A stretch of DNA of 64,000 nt from Brevibacillus panacihumi W25 (GCF_000503775.1 NZ_KI629785.1:1425501-1489500), one strand, 5' to 3'. Counted from the first letter of the stretch, positions 48,824 through 58,710 are shown. Notes: generated by a model from the letters alone, not told the origin. A program made the numbers and translations.

Positions 48824-51007
48824 CTATGCCAGTATTTCGGCAAGTGGATGTGCCTGATGCCTTTGGGATGCCGACAGCATTCGCTCCCATACGAGCAGCT
48901 CCCGATCCGTACAGCTAAACAAGAAGATCTGATGCTCCTCGCTTACTTCCTCCAGATAAGCCAATGCCCGCTCCAGACGCCGCTGATCGTAGTGAACGAA
49001 ATGATCGTCCAGAAAGAGCGGCAATGGTTCCGTCTGTTGGCTGACATGATGAAACAAAGCCATTCTCTGGGCAAAATACAGTTGATCCTGTGTTCCTGTC
49101 GAGCAATGCTCCTGTTCGAGTACGCGCTGGTTCCACGGTTCCAGTACTTTTACCGAAAAGCTGTCTCGCGGATCGAGCCGGACCTCCCGATAACGCCCTT
49201 CCGAGATCTTCTCCATCACGAGGGAAGCCTGTCGGTTGACGCCGGGAGATACATCCCGGTTCCACTCCGCCATTGCCTCCACCAGGGCATCACGAGCGAG
49301 CTGGAGTGCCTCCCGCTTTTCCAGCAGCCGCGCGAGTCCCGCCTGAGCTTCCTCGTACTCTGCTCGCGACTGTGCGACAGATATTCCCTCATGCGCCTCC
49401 ATCTGACCGGTCGCCTTGGCAATCCGCTCTCTTACCTCCTGCAACTGTTCTTCTGCCCTTGCGCATTCCCTTTGCCAATCCTGTAAGCCCCATGCCTGCT
49501 TTTCGCGTGTCAAGCACTCCCGGACAGCTGTTCCCCACTCACGAATCAGTTTGTTTGCCTCTTCCTGTCTGGAGATCCGCTCAGCGGTGTGTCGGCCTTC
49601 ACGCTCCTGAAACTGCTTCTGCCGCTGTTCCCGATACTCGACAAAAGCTTCCCAATCCGGCATCTGCCATTGGCTCAACAAGGCTCCCAGTCTATCATCC
49701 AGAAAAGCCAGCTCCTCTTGAATACGCATCATTTCAGCTGACGGAAGGCTGTCCACAAGGTTTCTTCCTTTCCGCTTCCTGCCAAAAAACCAAGCAACTG
49801 CTGCGAGAACAGCAGTCAAAGCAAACGCTGCGGCACTGCTGCTGCTCTGCTCAAACAACCAAGAAATTACCCCGATTCCCGCAGACGCAACGGCACCCGT
49901 CCACAACCAGGCCACCCATCCAAGACCCTGATGAGGCTCCCTGCTTTCTGACCGTCGTGTGGTGGCAGCGAGCTGCGCCAGTCTGACGTGCGCGTCTTCC
50001 CATTGCCTCCTCAACGCTACCCCTTGCTCATAATCGGTTTGGAGGCGGCGGAGCATCTCCTGATCTTGGCTCGGGGCCATTGGCTCATGTTCGCTTTCTT
50101 CCGCAATCTGTAGACGATGCAGCGCAGCGTGTGTCTGCTGATGAAGCACCCGTTCCTCTTGGGAAAAACTGGTTTCCTCCCACCAGCGCCACTGCTCTTC
50201 ATCCGGAACGCTGTGGCTTAGCTGCCAACGCTTCTGCCACTCCTCTTCACGCTTCGCCCAATAGGCTTTCTTTTGCAGCAATCGATGGCGCAGCTGCTCC
50301 AGAGAGACTCGCTCACTCTCCCAATCGGCAAGCTGGCGGCTCAATTGACTCATTTCTTGGCTGACCACTTCGGCTTGCCGCAGCTCCGCTTCTTTTTGCG
50401 ACAAAAGAGCTGTCGCTTTGCCAAGCAGCGTATTTTCCGCCTTCTCCTTTTTCCCGATCGCACTCAAATCCCGCTCCAGATCCGCGAGAATTTTGTTTGC
50501 GATGGGGCTCGTTTCCTGCGTATCCGTCATCAAAGCTGGCATCAAATGCTCCCCGGCGGCAAGCGGCTCACGGCGAATCCAGGTCACATCCGTAAACAAA
50601 CTGCGGCTAAGTCCCAGATGCTTTTCGATAAAATTGCGCTCCTTGCGCCTGTCCTCCTGGTAAACATCCGTCAGCTCTGTCCATTCCGGGTCCAAAAACA
50701 GGCGAGCCTCTTCCCGTTCTTTCAGCAAACTCCGGTGGAGCCGATACGTCCTCCCTGCCAGTTGATAGGTAATGATCGTTTCATACGGTCCCGGCTGCCA
50801 CGGACGATACTTTTCGTACTCTGGCAGGTAACGGGTCGTTTTTACGTAATCTCGCTTCATGCCGTACAGTGCGGCGATCATGCCATGCAGCAATGTCGAC
50901 TTGCCAGCTTCATTGGGGGCAAAGAAGAGATTGATACCCGGTGCGAAGCGGAACACAGCGTCCTGGTACTTCCCAAAACCCTTTAGCTGCACCTCTTCGA
51001 TTCTCAT
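48824..51007 (-). CDS. yhaN: SbcC/Rad50-like ATPase YhaN with central membrane spans
   Basis: A 727-residue SMC-like ATPase. Walker A is APNEAGKST near residue 35. Long coiled coils follow, then two membrane spans around residues 370-425 (LGWVAWLWTGAVASAGIGVI and AAAFALTAVLAAVAWFF). The signature-like STGTQDQLYFAQR and Walker B LPLFLDDHF are near the C-terminus. The membrane-inserted coiled coil is a feature of the YhaN branch. It overlaps yhaO by four bases (ATGA), so the two are co-translated, like SbcC-SbcD. Likely role in DNA-end processing at the membrane. Confidence 0.85.
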   Translation of the reverse strand: MRIEEVQLKGFGKYQDAVFRFAPGINLFFAPNEAGKSTLLHGMIAALYGMKRDYVKTTRYLPEYEKYRPWQPGPYETIITYQLAGRTYRLHRSLLKEREEARLFLDPEWTELTDVYQEDRRKERNFIEKHLGLSRSLFTDVTWIRREPLAAGEHLMPALMTDTQETSPIANKILADLERDLSAIGKKEKAENTLLGKATALLSQKEAELRQAEVVSQEMSQLSRQLADWESERVSLEQLRHRLLQKKAYWAKREEEWQKRWQLSHSVPDEEQWRWWEETSFSQEERVLHQQTHAALHRLQIAEESEHEPMAPSQDQEMLRRLQTDYEQGVALRRQWEDAHVRLAQLAATTRRSESREPHQGLGWVAWLWTGAVASAGIGVISWLFEQSSSSAAAFALTAVLAAVAWFFGRKRKGRNLVDSLPSAEMMRIQEELAFLDDRLGALLSQWQMPDWEAFVEYREQRQKQFQEREGRHTAERISRQEEANKLIREWGTAVRECLTREKQAWGLQDWQRECARAEEQLQEVRERIAKATGQMEAHEGISVAQSRAEYEEAQAGLARLLEKREALQLARDALVEAMAEWNRDVSPGVNRQASLVMEKISEGRYREVRLDPRDSFSVKVLEPWNQRVLEQEHCSTGTQDQLYFAQRMALFHHVSQQTEPLPLFLDDHFVHYDQRRLERALAYLEEVSEEHQIFLFSCTDRELLVWERMLSASQRHQAHPLAEILA

Positions 51008-52137
51008 ACTGAACTCCCCCCAATCCGCTCCACTGCTTCCCGACGCGCCAACCGGATCATCTGGCGCTGTGCCTCATCGGTGGCTATCGCTTCCGCATCG
51101 GCCAGCTTGGCGAGCCATCTGCCCAATACGCCGCCTTCCGCGATCAGCTTCTCCTCGTCCACGTCAGGCCAAGTCTGGTCGGTAAAACGAATCAGAAAAA
51201 AGTGACGAAAACGCTGCTGCAACACGGGAAGCGATGGGGTGAAATGCGCGGCTCGCTCCCCGCTGAAGGTGACGTAGACCATATTTTCGGCAGACTCGCC
51301 TGCCAATTCCTGTTCCACCAACTCCACCAGAGCCTCCGTCGTCTCTACTCCGCCAAGCTTGATCTCAATCTTGCTGACGCGCCTTTGTTCGACGGAGACG
51401 GGCGTAAGCGTCAGTCTGCCGGCATGATCCAATTCACCATACAAGACGCAGCGCTCTCCCTCCTCCTTGACAGTCAAGGCTTCTGGAGTCCCCGGGTAGG
51501 CGGCAATCGGCTGTTTTTTCAGCGGATGGACGAATTGCATCGGCTTGTGAATATGCCCCAGTGCCACATAATCCATCCCGGTATCCACCAATTCCTTTAC
51601 CGTCACAGGGGCGTAAGGATGATGGTCGTCTCCCCCGCTGCTCCGCACATGTGCGTGGAGAACCATCACGTGATGCTTGTATCCCGACAGCTTGCCTGGA
51701 AAATGGCGCAAAGGCGATTCGTAAACATGCGGCTCAGGAAATCCCCAGCCATAGACCACGCAGGATTTCTCCGGAAATTCAAAGGCCCCCCACTCCGGCG
51801 TAAACCAGAATACGTTGCCGGACCAGCCCAGGCTCTGATAATAGGAATCCTCTCTCCACGGATCATGATTGCCGGGTGCAATGCAGACGGGTACAGGCGC
51901 GACACTGGCAAACAAATCACGCAAAAATAAAGCCGTAGCACGGCTGCCGCCGCGATATTCGAGCAGGTCTCCCGCGATCAGCCAGAAGTCTGCCTGCTTG
52001 TCCACGACCAGATCGCGGATCCGGCGCATCGTCCGGCGAAAATCATCCTGCCGGAGCGCATACTGCTCCGACAAAGCTTGCATCGGCGCATCCAAATGGA
52101 CATCCGCCGTATGAATAAAGGTCAACAATGCTTTCAA
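51004..52137 (-). CDS. yhaO: SbcD/Mre11-like exonuclease YhaO
   Basis: A 377-residue calcineurin-like phosphoesterase. Metal motifs: TADVHLDAP, IAGDLLEYR, PGNHDPW, VLHAHVR and LGHIHKPM, with a normal GNHD unlike the 8816 protein. The C-terminal half is a capping domain. The family is Mre11/SbcD-like and pairs with YhaN, encoded immediately downstream. It should act as the nuclease subunit of the complex. Confidence 0.87.
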   Translation of the reverse strand: MKALLTFIHTADVHLDAPMQALSEQYALRQDDFRRTMRRIRDLVVDKQADFWLIAGDLLEYRGGSRATALFLRDLFASVAPVPVCIAPGNHDPWREDSYYQSLGWSGNVFWFTPEWGAFEFPEKSCVVYGWGFPEPHVYESPLRHFPGKLSGYKHHVMVLHAHVRSSGGDDHHPYAPVTVKELVDTGMDYVALGHIHKPMQFVHPLKKQPIAAYPGTPEALTVKEEGERCVLYGELDHAGRLTLTPVSVEQRRVSKIEIKLGGVETTEALVELVEQELAGESAENMVYVTFSGERAAHFTPSLPVLQQRFRHFFLIRFTDQTWPDVDEEKLIAEGGVLGRWLAKLADAEAIATDEAQRQMIRLARREAVERIGGSSV

Positions 52138-52287
52138 CTCCCTGCCTGCCCAAAACTACGAACATATTTTCTCCTTATGATACAGGAAATATGGAAGCAT
52201 TGAAAAGCCCTTCCAAAAAGTATCTGGATAATTCATTGCACCTGTCAGAAACTACATAAAGAAAATACTCGGGTGGAGGGAGACAGC

Positions 52288-53304
52288 ATGAAGGTTTTCC
52301 GGCTCATCATTCAAATCGGCTTGTGCATCTGCATCGTATCTGCTGTCCTGCCGCTGGTACCGGCGAGCGCTGCCCCATCCGCCCCATCTGTCGATCCTGT
52401 TTTAGAGGAGCGTCTCCAGCTTTTTCAACAGATGGAGGCAATGTACGGGGTCCCCTGGACGTATCTGGCTGCCATTGATCAATATGAGCGGTCAATGAAG
52501 ATACGCAAAAAGAAAAAGGGTGAACCCGAATCTGCAGCGAATCGATTGACGGCCATAGACATTCCCGTCGAGCGATGGTGCGGGGAGTTAAATCCAGATG
52601 AGAAGGATTCAAACCCCGCTTCCATATCCTTTTTTGGCGGGATCGGGATAGATGGAGATGGCGATGGAATGGCGGATCGCCACAATGACCGTGATGTGCT
52701 GGCGACTTTCATCCATTTTCTGTCCGACTACGGATTTGAGCGCGACGATTGGCGCATCGGACTTTGGGAGTACTACAAGCGCAGCCGCTCCGTCAGAACG
52801 ATTCACCAGTTTGCCATCATCTACGACAAGTATCAGCATCTCGATCTGGGCGGCCGTCATTTCCCCATCCCTTCCCGCTACAGCTACAGCTACCGCAGCA
52901 CCTGGGGGGATGCCCGAGGCTGGGGAGGACGGCGCATTCACGAGGGAACAGACATCTTCGCTGGCTACGGGACTCCTGTACTCAGCACAGGATACGGCAT
53001 GATCGAGGTAGTCGGCTGGAACCGCTACGGCGGCTGGAGGATCGGCATGCGTGACATGGCGAATGTTTACCATTACTTTGCACATTTGTCTTCTTTTAAA
53101 AAGGGCTTGAAGCCCGGAGACATCGTAGAACCAGGAGAAGTGATCGGCTATGTAGGCAGCTCCGGATACGGAAAGCCCGGCACCTCCGGGAAATTCCCCC
53201 CCCATTTGCACTATGGCATGTATCGGGAAACGGGCGGCGATGAATGGGCTTTTGACCCATACCCCTATCTGTGGCGCTGGGAACGCTTGAAAAAGAAAAG
53301 ATGA
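52288..53304 (+). CDS. yunA: M23 cell-wall endopeptidase YunA-like
   Basis: A 338-residue exported protein: signal peptide ending near ASA, an N-terminal lytic-transglycosylase-like region (YGVPWTYLAAIDQYER), an Asp-rich loop (GIGIDGDGDGMADRHNDRD), then an M23 domain. Zinc ligands appear in IHEGTDIFA and HLHYGMY. It cleaves peptide cross-bridges of peptidoglycan. GGAGGGAG precedes the ATG. Position after lipA matches yunA of Bacillus. Confidence 0.85.
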   Translation: MKVFRLIIQIGLCICIVSAVLPLVPASAAPSAPSVDPVLEERLQLFQQMEAMYGVPWTYLAAIDQYERSMKIRKKKKGEPESAANRLTAIDIPVERWCGELNPDEKDSNPASISFFGGIGIDGDGDGMADRHNDRDVLATFIHFLSDYGFERDDWRIGLWEYYKRSRSVRTIHQFAIIYDKYQHLDLGGRHFPIPSRYSYSYRSTWGDARGWGGRRIHEGTDIFAGYGTPVLSTGYGMIEVVGWNRYGGWRIGMRDMANVYHYFAHLSSFKKGLKPGDIVEPGEVIGYVGSSGYGKPGTSGKFPPHLHYGMYRETGGDEWAFDPYPYLWRWERLKKKR

Positions 53305-53415
53305 TCGGGAAGCGGCACGTCATGGGGGAAAGGAAAATTGCCTCACTCCCGCGAACCAATATGGAGCCAGCCTTTTCCTGTACTGGCCCATTTTACGAAA
53401 AAGAGGTGTTCGTCC

Positions 53416-54948
53416 ATGACTGTCCTCTCCCTGCACAATCCCGCTACGGGCGAACAGATCGGCACGCTCAAGGAAGCGGCCCCTGATGAAGTCCAACAGG
53501 CTGTCGAGCATGCTCGCCGTGCATTTGCCGGGTGGTCGAAAACATCACTTGCGGACAGGCTGGACTTGTTGGCTCAGCTTCGTCTGTACCTCGTCCGGCA
53601 TGGCGAGGAACTGGCGCAGCACATTAGTCAAGCCACCGGAAAAGTTCCATTCGAAGCATACATGACCGAGATCTTCGTTACGATCGATACCATACGCTTC
53701 TATGAAAAGCACGCCAGACGGATGCTGGCACCGCAAAAAGCAGCGACACCCTTGCTGCTTCAGCCCAAAAAGTCCTACATCCATTACAGGCCGATGGGGG
53801 TCGTAGCAGTGATCGCGCCGTGGAACTACCCCTTCCAGCTCGCTGTCATTCCCGTCCTCTCTGCCTTGGTCGCCGGAAATACAGTGGTCCTGAAGCCATC
53901 AGAGGTTACTGCTTCCGTGGGGCTTTTGATCGAGGAGTTATTCCGGGCTGTTCCTTTCCCAGAGGGAGTCATTCATGTGGTGCACGGAGGCAAAGAAGCC
54001 GGGCAAGCGCTCGTCGCGTCACGGCCTGATAAAATATTTTTTACAGGATCGGTTCGCACAGGCAAATCGATTATGCGTGCTGCGTCAGAGCATCTGATCC
54101 CCGTTGAGCTGGAGCTTGGCGGCAAGGACCCGATGATCGTCTGCGCCGATGCGCATGTAGAACGGGCGGCCAACGCCGCTGTATGGGGGGCTTTCACCAA
54201 TTCGGGACAAGTCTGCATGTCGGTGGAGCGTGTGTTTGTCCACGAATCCGTCCACGACCATTTTGTCGCCCTGGTGACGGAGAAGACAAGAGCCTTGCGC
54301 CAGGGCTTCCCCCAATCAGCCGAGGTTGGCTCGATGACATTTCCCGACCAGATTCCCATCGTACGTGAACACATTGAAGAGGCTGTCGCCATGGGAGCGA
54401 CAGCCGTCCTGGGCGGGGATATTCCGGTAGACGGTTCGATGTTTCTTCCGCCGACCGTACTGACCAATGTCACCCCGAATATGAAAATCATGCAAGAAGA
54501 AACGTTTGGTCCTGTGCTGCCGATCATGCGATTCTCTTCGGAGGAAGAGGCTGTCGAGCTTGCCAACAGCTCACCGTATGGACTGAACGCTTCGGTCTGG
54601 TCGCAGGACAGCAAGCGAGCCCGCCGCATCGCCGAACAATTGGAGAGCGGCAATGTCTGTATCAATGACGTCATCATCAGCTTTGCCAATCCGCATCTTC
54701 CTTTTGGCGGAGTGAAGGAAAGCGGCATCGGGCGGTATCGCGGTCCTCTCGGGCTGCAAGCCTTCACTCACAGCACTTCTGTCATTCATGACCCGGGCAA
54801 GCGCAGACGCGAGCTGAACTGGTATCCCTACACGGAGGACCAGCAAACCATGATGAGCAGCGTGACAAAATGGCTGTACGGGGAAAAACGGACCCTATCC
54901 GTAGACGCCCTGCGTGCCATCTGGCGGGAATTTCGCAGACTGCGCTGA
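53416..54948 (+). CDS. Aldehyde dehydrogenase (NAD(P)-dependent)
   Basis: A 510-residue aldehyde dehydrogenase: PWNYPFQ, FTGSVRTGK, catalytic Glu in ELGGKDP and Cys in NSGQVCMSVE, and EETFGPVLP. Oxidises aldehydes to acids with NAD(P). I start at ATG 53416, eight bases after AAGAGGTG; the upstream open frame overlaps the yunA end. The C-terminal extension beyond the usual end (WYPYTEDQQTMMSSVTKWLYG) is typical of long-chain (class 3-like) types. Substrate not determined. Confidence 0.88.
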   Translation: MTVLSLHNPATGEQIGTLKEAAPDEVQQAVEHARRAFAGWSKTSLADRLDLLAQLRLYLVRHGEELAQHISQATGKVPFEAYMTEIFVTIDTIRFYEKHARRMLAPQKAATPLLLQPKKSYIHYRPMGVVAVIAPWNYPFQLAVIPVLSALVAGNTVVLKPSEVTASVGLLIEELFRAVPFPEGVIHVVHGGKEAGQALVASRPDKIFFTGSVRTGKSIMRAASEHLIPVELELGGKDPMIVCADAHVERAANAAVWGAFTNSGQVCMSVERVFVHESVHDHFVALVTEKTRALRQGFPQSAEVGSMTFPDQIPIVREHIEEAVAMGATAVLGGDIPVDGSMFLPPTVLTNVTPNMKIMQEETFGPVLPIMRFSSEEEAVELANSSPYGLNASVWSQDSKRARRIAEQLESGNVCINDVIISFANPHLPFGGVKESGIGRYRGPLGLQAFTHSTSVIHDPGKRRRELNWYPYTEDQQTMMSSVTKWLYGEKRTLSVDALRAIWREFRRLR

Positions 54949-54955
54949 CGCATGA

Positions 54956-55804
54956 TTACAGCTTGGTGCGCAAACTCCACAACTCGGGGAAGAAACGGTG
55001 ATCGAGCACCCGCTTCAAATACTGGACACCTGATGATCCACCCGTCCCCATCTTGTTGCCGATGATGCGTTCGACTGTAAACATGTGATTGAGCCGCCAC
55101 TGTTGTTGGCGGTTTTCGATGTCCACCAGCTTTTCTGCCAGTTCGTACAAATCCCAATACTTGTTGACATCCCGGTATACCGCGAGCCAGGCATCCTCTA
55201 CACTCTGGTTTGGCTGATAATCCTGTGTCCAGTCGCGTTGTAACGCGCCTGGATCGATCGGCAACCCGCGTTCTGCCAGCATGAAGATCGAAGCGTCATA
55301 CAACCCCGGCGTCTCCAGCGCTTTTTTTAATTGCGCATAGATCTTTGGCTCATGCTCAAATACCTTGAGAGCATGGGGACTCTTGTAACCCATGGCAAAT
55401 TCGATCAGGCGATTTTGATACGACTGAAAACCGGACGACTTGCCCAGTGTATCCCGAAACTCCAGATATTCAGATGGTGTGAGCGTGGACAAGACATCCC
55501 AGGATTGGATCAACTGCTGCTGAATGCGCGATACCCGGGACAGCATCTTGAAGACCGGATCCAGATTTTTTTCCCAGATACACGAGATGGCTGCTTGCAA
55601 TTCATGCAGAATCAATTTCATCCATAACTCGCTCGTCTGATGGATAATGATGAACAGCATCTCATCGTGATGATCGGACAGCCGTCGTTGCGCAGAGAGA
55701 ATGGACTCCAACTGCAGATAGTCGCCATAGGACATCTCCTTGGAAAAATCCATATGAATACTCGCTTCGTTGCCCGCCTGTACGTTCCGCTCGTGGTTTG
55801 ACAT
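54956..55804 (-). CDS. kynA: Tryptophan 2,3-dioxygenase KynA
   Basis: A 282-residue heme enzyme opening the tryptophan indole ring to N-formylkynurenine. Family motifs: [31 protein letters not shown] and the C-terminal [22 protein letters not shown] with the heme ligand His. AAAGGAGAACGCC precedes the ATG. kynB and kynU are not adjacent. A perfect 15-base palindrome overlaps its probable -35 box. Confidence 0.93.
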   Translation of the reverse strand: MSNHERNVQAGNEASIHMDFSKEMSYGDYLQLESILSAQRRLSDHHDEMLFIIIHQTSELWMKLILHELQAAISCIWEKNLDPVFKMLSRVSRIQQQLIQSWDVLSTLTPSEYLEFRDTLGKSSGFQSYQNRLIEFAMGYKSPHALKVFEHEPKIYAQLKKALETPGLYDASIFMLAERGLPIDPGALQRDWTQDYQPNQSVEDAWLAVYRDVNKYWDLYELAEKLVDIENRQQQWRLNHMFTVERIIGNKMGTGGSSGVQYLKRVLDHRFFPELWSLRTKL

Positions 55805-55858
55805 GGCGTTCTCCTTTAATCTTTGTTAGAATGTTGTGAATTTAGTTTATGATAGTTA

Positions 55859-55873
55859 TTGACATGATGTCAA
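55859..55873 (-). promoter_or_regulatory. Palindrome overlapping the kynA promoter
   Basis: TTGACATGATGTCAA is a perfect inverted repeat (7-bp arms, one central base). Read leftward it contains a TTGACA -35 box, 18 bases before TAAACT. A regulator bound here would block RNA polymerase. Confidence 0.5.
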
Positions 55874-55935
55874 TATCTTTGGACGACTTGCCGCGATTAG
55901 GCAGGCGCCACTTTAACCCGGAAAGGAAAATCGGC

Positions 55936-56619
55936 ATGAAGCCCTCACCATTTCTTGTTCTATTGCTGCTGATGACAACTGGCATCGTATACGGCTGCCA
56001 ATCCTCCGGCTTCGGCCACGCTGGGAGCAGTGTCGAGCTGTCCCTCGAATCTGGGACAATTTCTGTTCCCACAAAAGAATTGCCAGAGCTGGAAGACTAC
56101 ATGGCATCCTTCGATTCTTCCGAGCGCCAAATCGAATGGGAACGCGTGAACACTTCCGCATTCTCCTCCCCGACAGGCGTAGTTTACGGGGACATCCGCT
56201 TCAGCTGCGGCGCCAAGCTGTGCGACCATCTCTGGCTGCAGATCAAAGAAGAACAGCACCGCACCTTGTCCCTGCCTGCCTACGATGGGAGCATCTTCGT
56301 CAGCCATGCTTTTTCCCCGAACGAAAGCTATCTCGCCCTCCTGCTTGGAAGAAATGAGGGAACAGAGCTGGTGCGCCATCAGGTCCTTGTTTTGCGTACC
56401 GATGAATTCAGTGTTGCAGCTGTACAAGGAGAACCTGCCACGTTAGCCGAACAAGCTGTTACCGGCGATTTTGCCTTCCCGATCCTGGATCTGCAGTGGA
56501 AGGATGATCAGACTCTTGAGGCCACGGTTCCCGATACAGCAGATCTGTCCTATGAAGGATTGCAGCAATGGCGGGAGCAAGGAAGCAAAACCAGGACACT
56601 CCTGCTGCAAGTGTCCTGA
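55936..56619 (+). CDS. Lipoprotein of unknown function
   Basis: A 227-residue lipoprotein with lipobox VYGC near residue 21 (MKPSPFLVLLLLMTTGIVYGC, start quoted in part). The mature part is beta-rich and acidic and includes a CGAKLC pair. AAAGGAAAA lies before the ATG at 55936. An in-frame upstream extension covers the kynA promoter and is rejected. The family is not recognised. It converges on yunB. Confidence 0.6.
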   Translation: MKPSPFLVLLLLMTTGIVYGCQSSGFGHAGSSVELSLESGTISVPTKELPELEDYMASFDSSERQIEWERVNTSAFSSPTGVVYGDIRFSCGAKLCDHLWLQIKEEQHRTLSLPAYDGSIFVSHAFSPNESYLALLLGRNEGTELVRHQVLVLRTDEFSVAAVQGEPATLAEQAVTGDFAFPILDLQWKDDQTLEATVPDTADLSYEGLQQWREQGSKTRTLLLQVS

Positions 56620-56650
56620 GAGCTTTCCCTTCTTTACACGCGGACGCAAC

Positions 56651-56680
56651 AAAACCCCTGGCGATAGCTGCCAGAGGCCT
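56651..56680 (-). terminator. Terminator after yunB
   Basis: Read leftward, GGCCTCTGGC pairs with GCCAGGGG (one mismatch) and is followed by TTTTGTTG. Confidence 0.65.
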
Positions 56681-56682
56681 TG

Positions 56683-57399
56683 TCAATCCGCAGGCATTTC
56701 AAATTCTGATTTGGCCCGCGGCACATCCGGCTTGCCGTCGGGGTTGTTGTACAGGTACTGCGGCACATCCCCGATGATCAGCGAATGCGTAATGGGAATT
56801 CTCGTAGTCACGGTCTTCTCTTCTGTGGCGAAGGGGATGACGATCCTCAGATCCACCTCCACAAAAATGTAGACGGTCACTAGCACCATATTGATGCCTG
56901 CCTCTTTGAGACTTGTCTCCAGCTTGGTTTTGACGGAGCCAATAGGGACGAAGGTGATCGGGAGCTCGGGTCCCATGTTGGCAAGGAAGCTGTTGCCCGT
57001 AGCCAGCCCAAGCGGTATTGAGTGGTCTACTTTATTTTGCTCGAATTCCTGCAGCTTGTTCTGGACTCGAAAGGTCGTCTCCCCCACGATCCGGGAATAC
57101 TCGCGAAAATTGAACTGATAGGACTGAATGCGCCCTTCATTGTCTTTTTCAATCATGACGATTTCATTGAAGTCGACACCTTGCTGGGAAATCCGCTTGG
57201 TAACGGCATCTGTTATCGCGTCTTTAGCAAGCTGTTCAGCCTTTTGGGAAGCGAGAATCAAAAGTGTGGGTTCCAGCCGCTTTTCGAGCATGACCAGCAT
57301 CTGGATGGTCAGAATGAGAAAGATGATTAGCGCAATCAAGAAGGCTTTTGTGCGGGAAAGCGGGTTTCTCCAACGCCGACGGGGTCGAAACATCGCCAA
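56683..57399 (-). CDS. yunB: Sporulation protein YunB
   Basis: A protein of about 238 residues with an N-terminal membrane anchor (FLIALIIFLILTIQMLVML) and an extracytoplasmic domain (FRVQNKLQEFEQ, SFLANMGPELPITFVPIGSVKTKLET, TTRIPITHSLIIGDVPQYLYN). This is the YunB family, needed for late sporulation in Bacillus. The start is uncertain: TTG 57399 lies eight bases after GGGAGG, and ATG 57393 is the alternative. Ends the yui-yun syntenic series. Confidence 0.88.
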   Translation of the reverse strand: MAMFRPRRRWRNPLSRTKAFLIALIIFLILTIQMLVMLEKRLEPTLLILASQKAEQLAKDAITDAVTKRISQQGVDFNEIVMIEKDNEGRIQSYQFNFREYSRIVGETTFRVQNKLQEFEQNKVDHSIPLGLATGNSFLANMGPELPITFVPIGSVKTKLETSLKEAGINMVLVTVYIFVEVDLRIVIPFATEEKTVTTRIPITHSLIIGDVPQYLYNNPDGKPDVPRAKSEFEMPAD

Positions 57400-57465
57400 T
57401 CCCGTCACCTCCCAGTTGGTACATCCTATGGCAAAAGCATCGAAAAAAGACTAAGCCCTGTGTAA

Positions 57466-57501
57466 AAACGCGAAAGCCGCAGGCTATATAGCATGCGGCT
57501 T
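57466..57501 (-). terminator. Terminator after MFS gene at 57526
   Basis: Read leftward, AAGCCGCA (57501-57494) pairs with TGCGGCTT (57481-57474), followed by a T-rich run ending in TTTTTA. Confidence 0.7.
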
Positions 57502-57525
57502 GGTGGACTCTTTGGTGGACTCCAT

Positions 57526-58710
57526 TCAGACGTTCTTTCGGTTCATGTACAAGTACGAGAGCAAAAGCAACATGCCCCCTGCGAAAATCGCTTGCGACAG
57601 AATGACCATTCCCGACAAATCCAAGAAGCCGACGGCCGATGGGCCAGCCAGAAATCCGACAAAAAAGCCGCCTCGGCTCAACGTGTTCTGGACTCCCATC
57701 ACCCTGCCGCGAATTCGGCTCTCCGCCCCCTGGAGAATCGTATTTCTGCATACCTGGGCAATTCCCGTAAACATTCCCGCCAGGCCCAAGAACAGCAACA
57801 CAATCCATAGCTGGCTACCTGCAAAGGACAGCGAAATCGCAATCGCCAGCAAAAATGAGGCCGCAAAAAGGCTCGCTACCTGATGGGACCGCAGGTGGGA
57901 GGCCAAATACGTCCCCGCCCATGCGCCCGCGCTCATCAACGACCACATGCCTCCGTGGAGAACAGCATCCTTTGGGACGAACAGCTCCGCCAAGAACGGC
58001 AATCCGTAGTTATGCGAGGCCGTGCTCAAGGCTTCGAAAAATGCAAGCAGACTGACCGCGAGAAGAAGCGGGTGTTTTGCCAGATAGGCGTATGTGGCGC
58101 CAAACCAGAACCGACTCGCTGTCCCCCGCTCCTGCCGTACATCCCCATGGTCCGTTCCCTGCTGTTCGTCATTCTCCCATCTCAGCCGCATCAGGACGAT
58201 CGCCGATACAAAGAAGGTAGCAGCATCAAAGGCGATGACTACGCCGTACCCGAAGGATTCTGTCAAAACTCCCCCGAATGCGAAGCCAGCGATCCCCACG
58301 ATAGACTCCAGCCGCACAGTCAGCCCATTTATATTCACCAATGCGTCTTTGCCGAACATCTGCGGCAAGGAAGCCTGAAAGCTGATGTGAAACAAGCTGT
58401 ACAGCATCCCTTTTACAAACGCCGCCCCGACGATGACGTACGGATGCGGGTACAGCAGCACCAGCAAGATCGCCAAGCCTGCCCCGATGTCACTGATCAG
58501 CATGGCACGTCTGCGATCCATGCGATCCGCGAGAATGCCCGCAGCCATGCTGAACATCATCCCGCCGATTTGGCGAGCCACAAAAAAGGCGCTCAACCAA
58601 TAAACGCTATCTGCAAATGTAAAGATCAACGCACTCGATGCGATCAAATCCATCCTCGATCCCAGCGAAGACAGTGCATTGACATACAAGTATCCTTTAT
58701 ATCCCTTCAT
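57526..58710 (-). CDS. MFS permease (MDR-type)
   Basis: A 394-residue transporter with about 12 membrane spans. MAAGILADRMDRRRAMLISD is motif A (GxLaDRxxRrrxl). It resembles macrolide/drug efflux permeases with an RGRVMGVQNTLSRGG loop. Substrate cannot be assigned. CAGGGGG precedes the ATG. Apparently a single-gene unit with its own terminator. The 228-base gap on its right shows nothing I can name. Confidence 0.8.
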   Translation of the reverse strand: MKGYKGYLYVNALSSLGSRMDLIASSALIFTFADSVYWLSAFFVARQIGGMMFSMAAGILADRMDRRRAMLISDIGAGLAILLVLLYPHPYVIVGAAFVKGMLYSLFHISFQASLPQMFGKDALVNINGLTVRLESIVGIAGFAFGGVLTESFGYGVVIAFDAATFFVSAIVLMRLRWENDEQQGTDHGDVRQERGTASRFWFGATYAYLAKHPLLLAVSLLAFFEALSTASHNYGLPFLAELFVPKDAVLHGGMWSLMSAGAWAGTYLASHLRSHQVASLFAASFLLAIAISLSFAGSQLWIVLLFLGLAGMFTGIAQVCRNTILQGAESRIRGRVMGVQNTLSRGGFFVGFLAGPSAVGFLDLSGMVILSQAIFAGGMLLLLSYLYMNRKNV

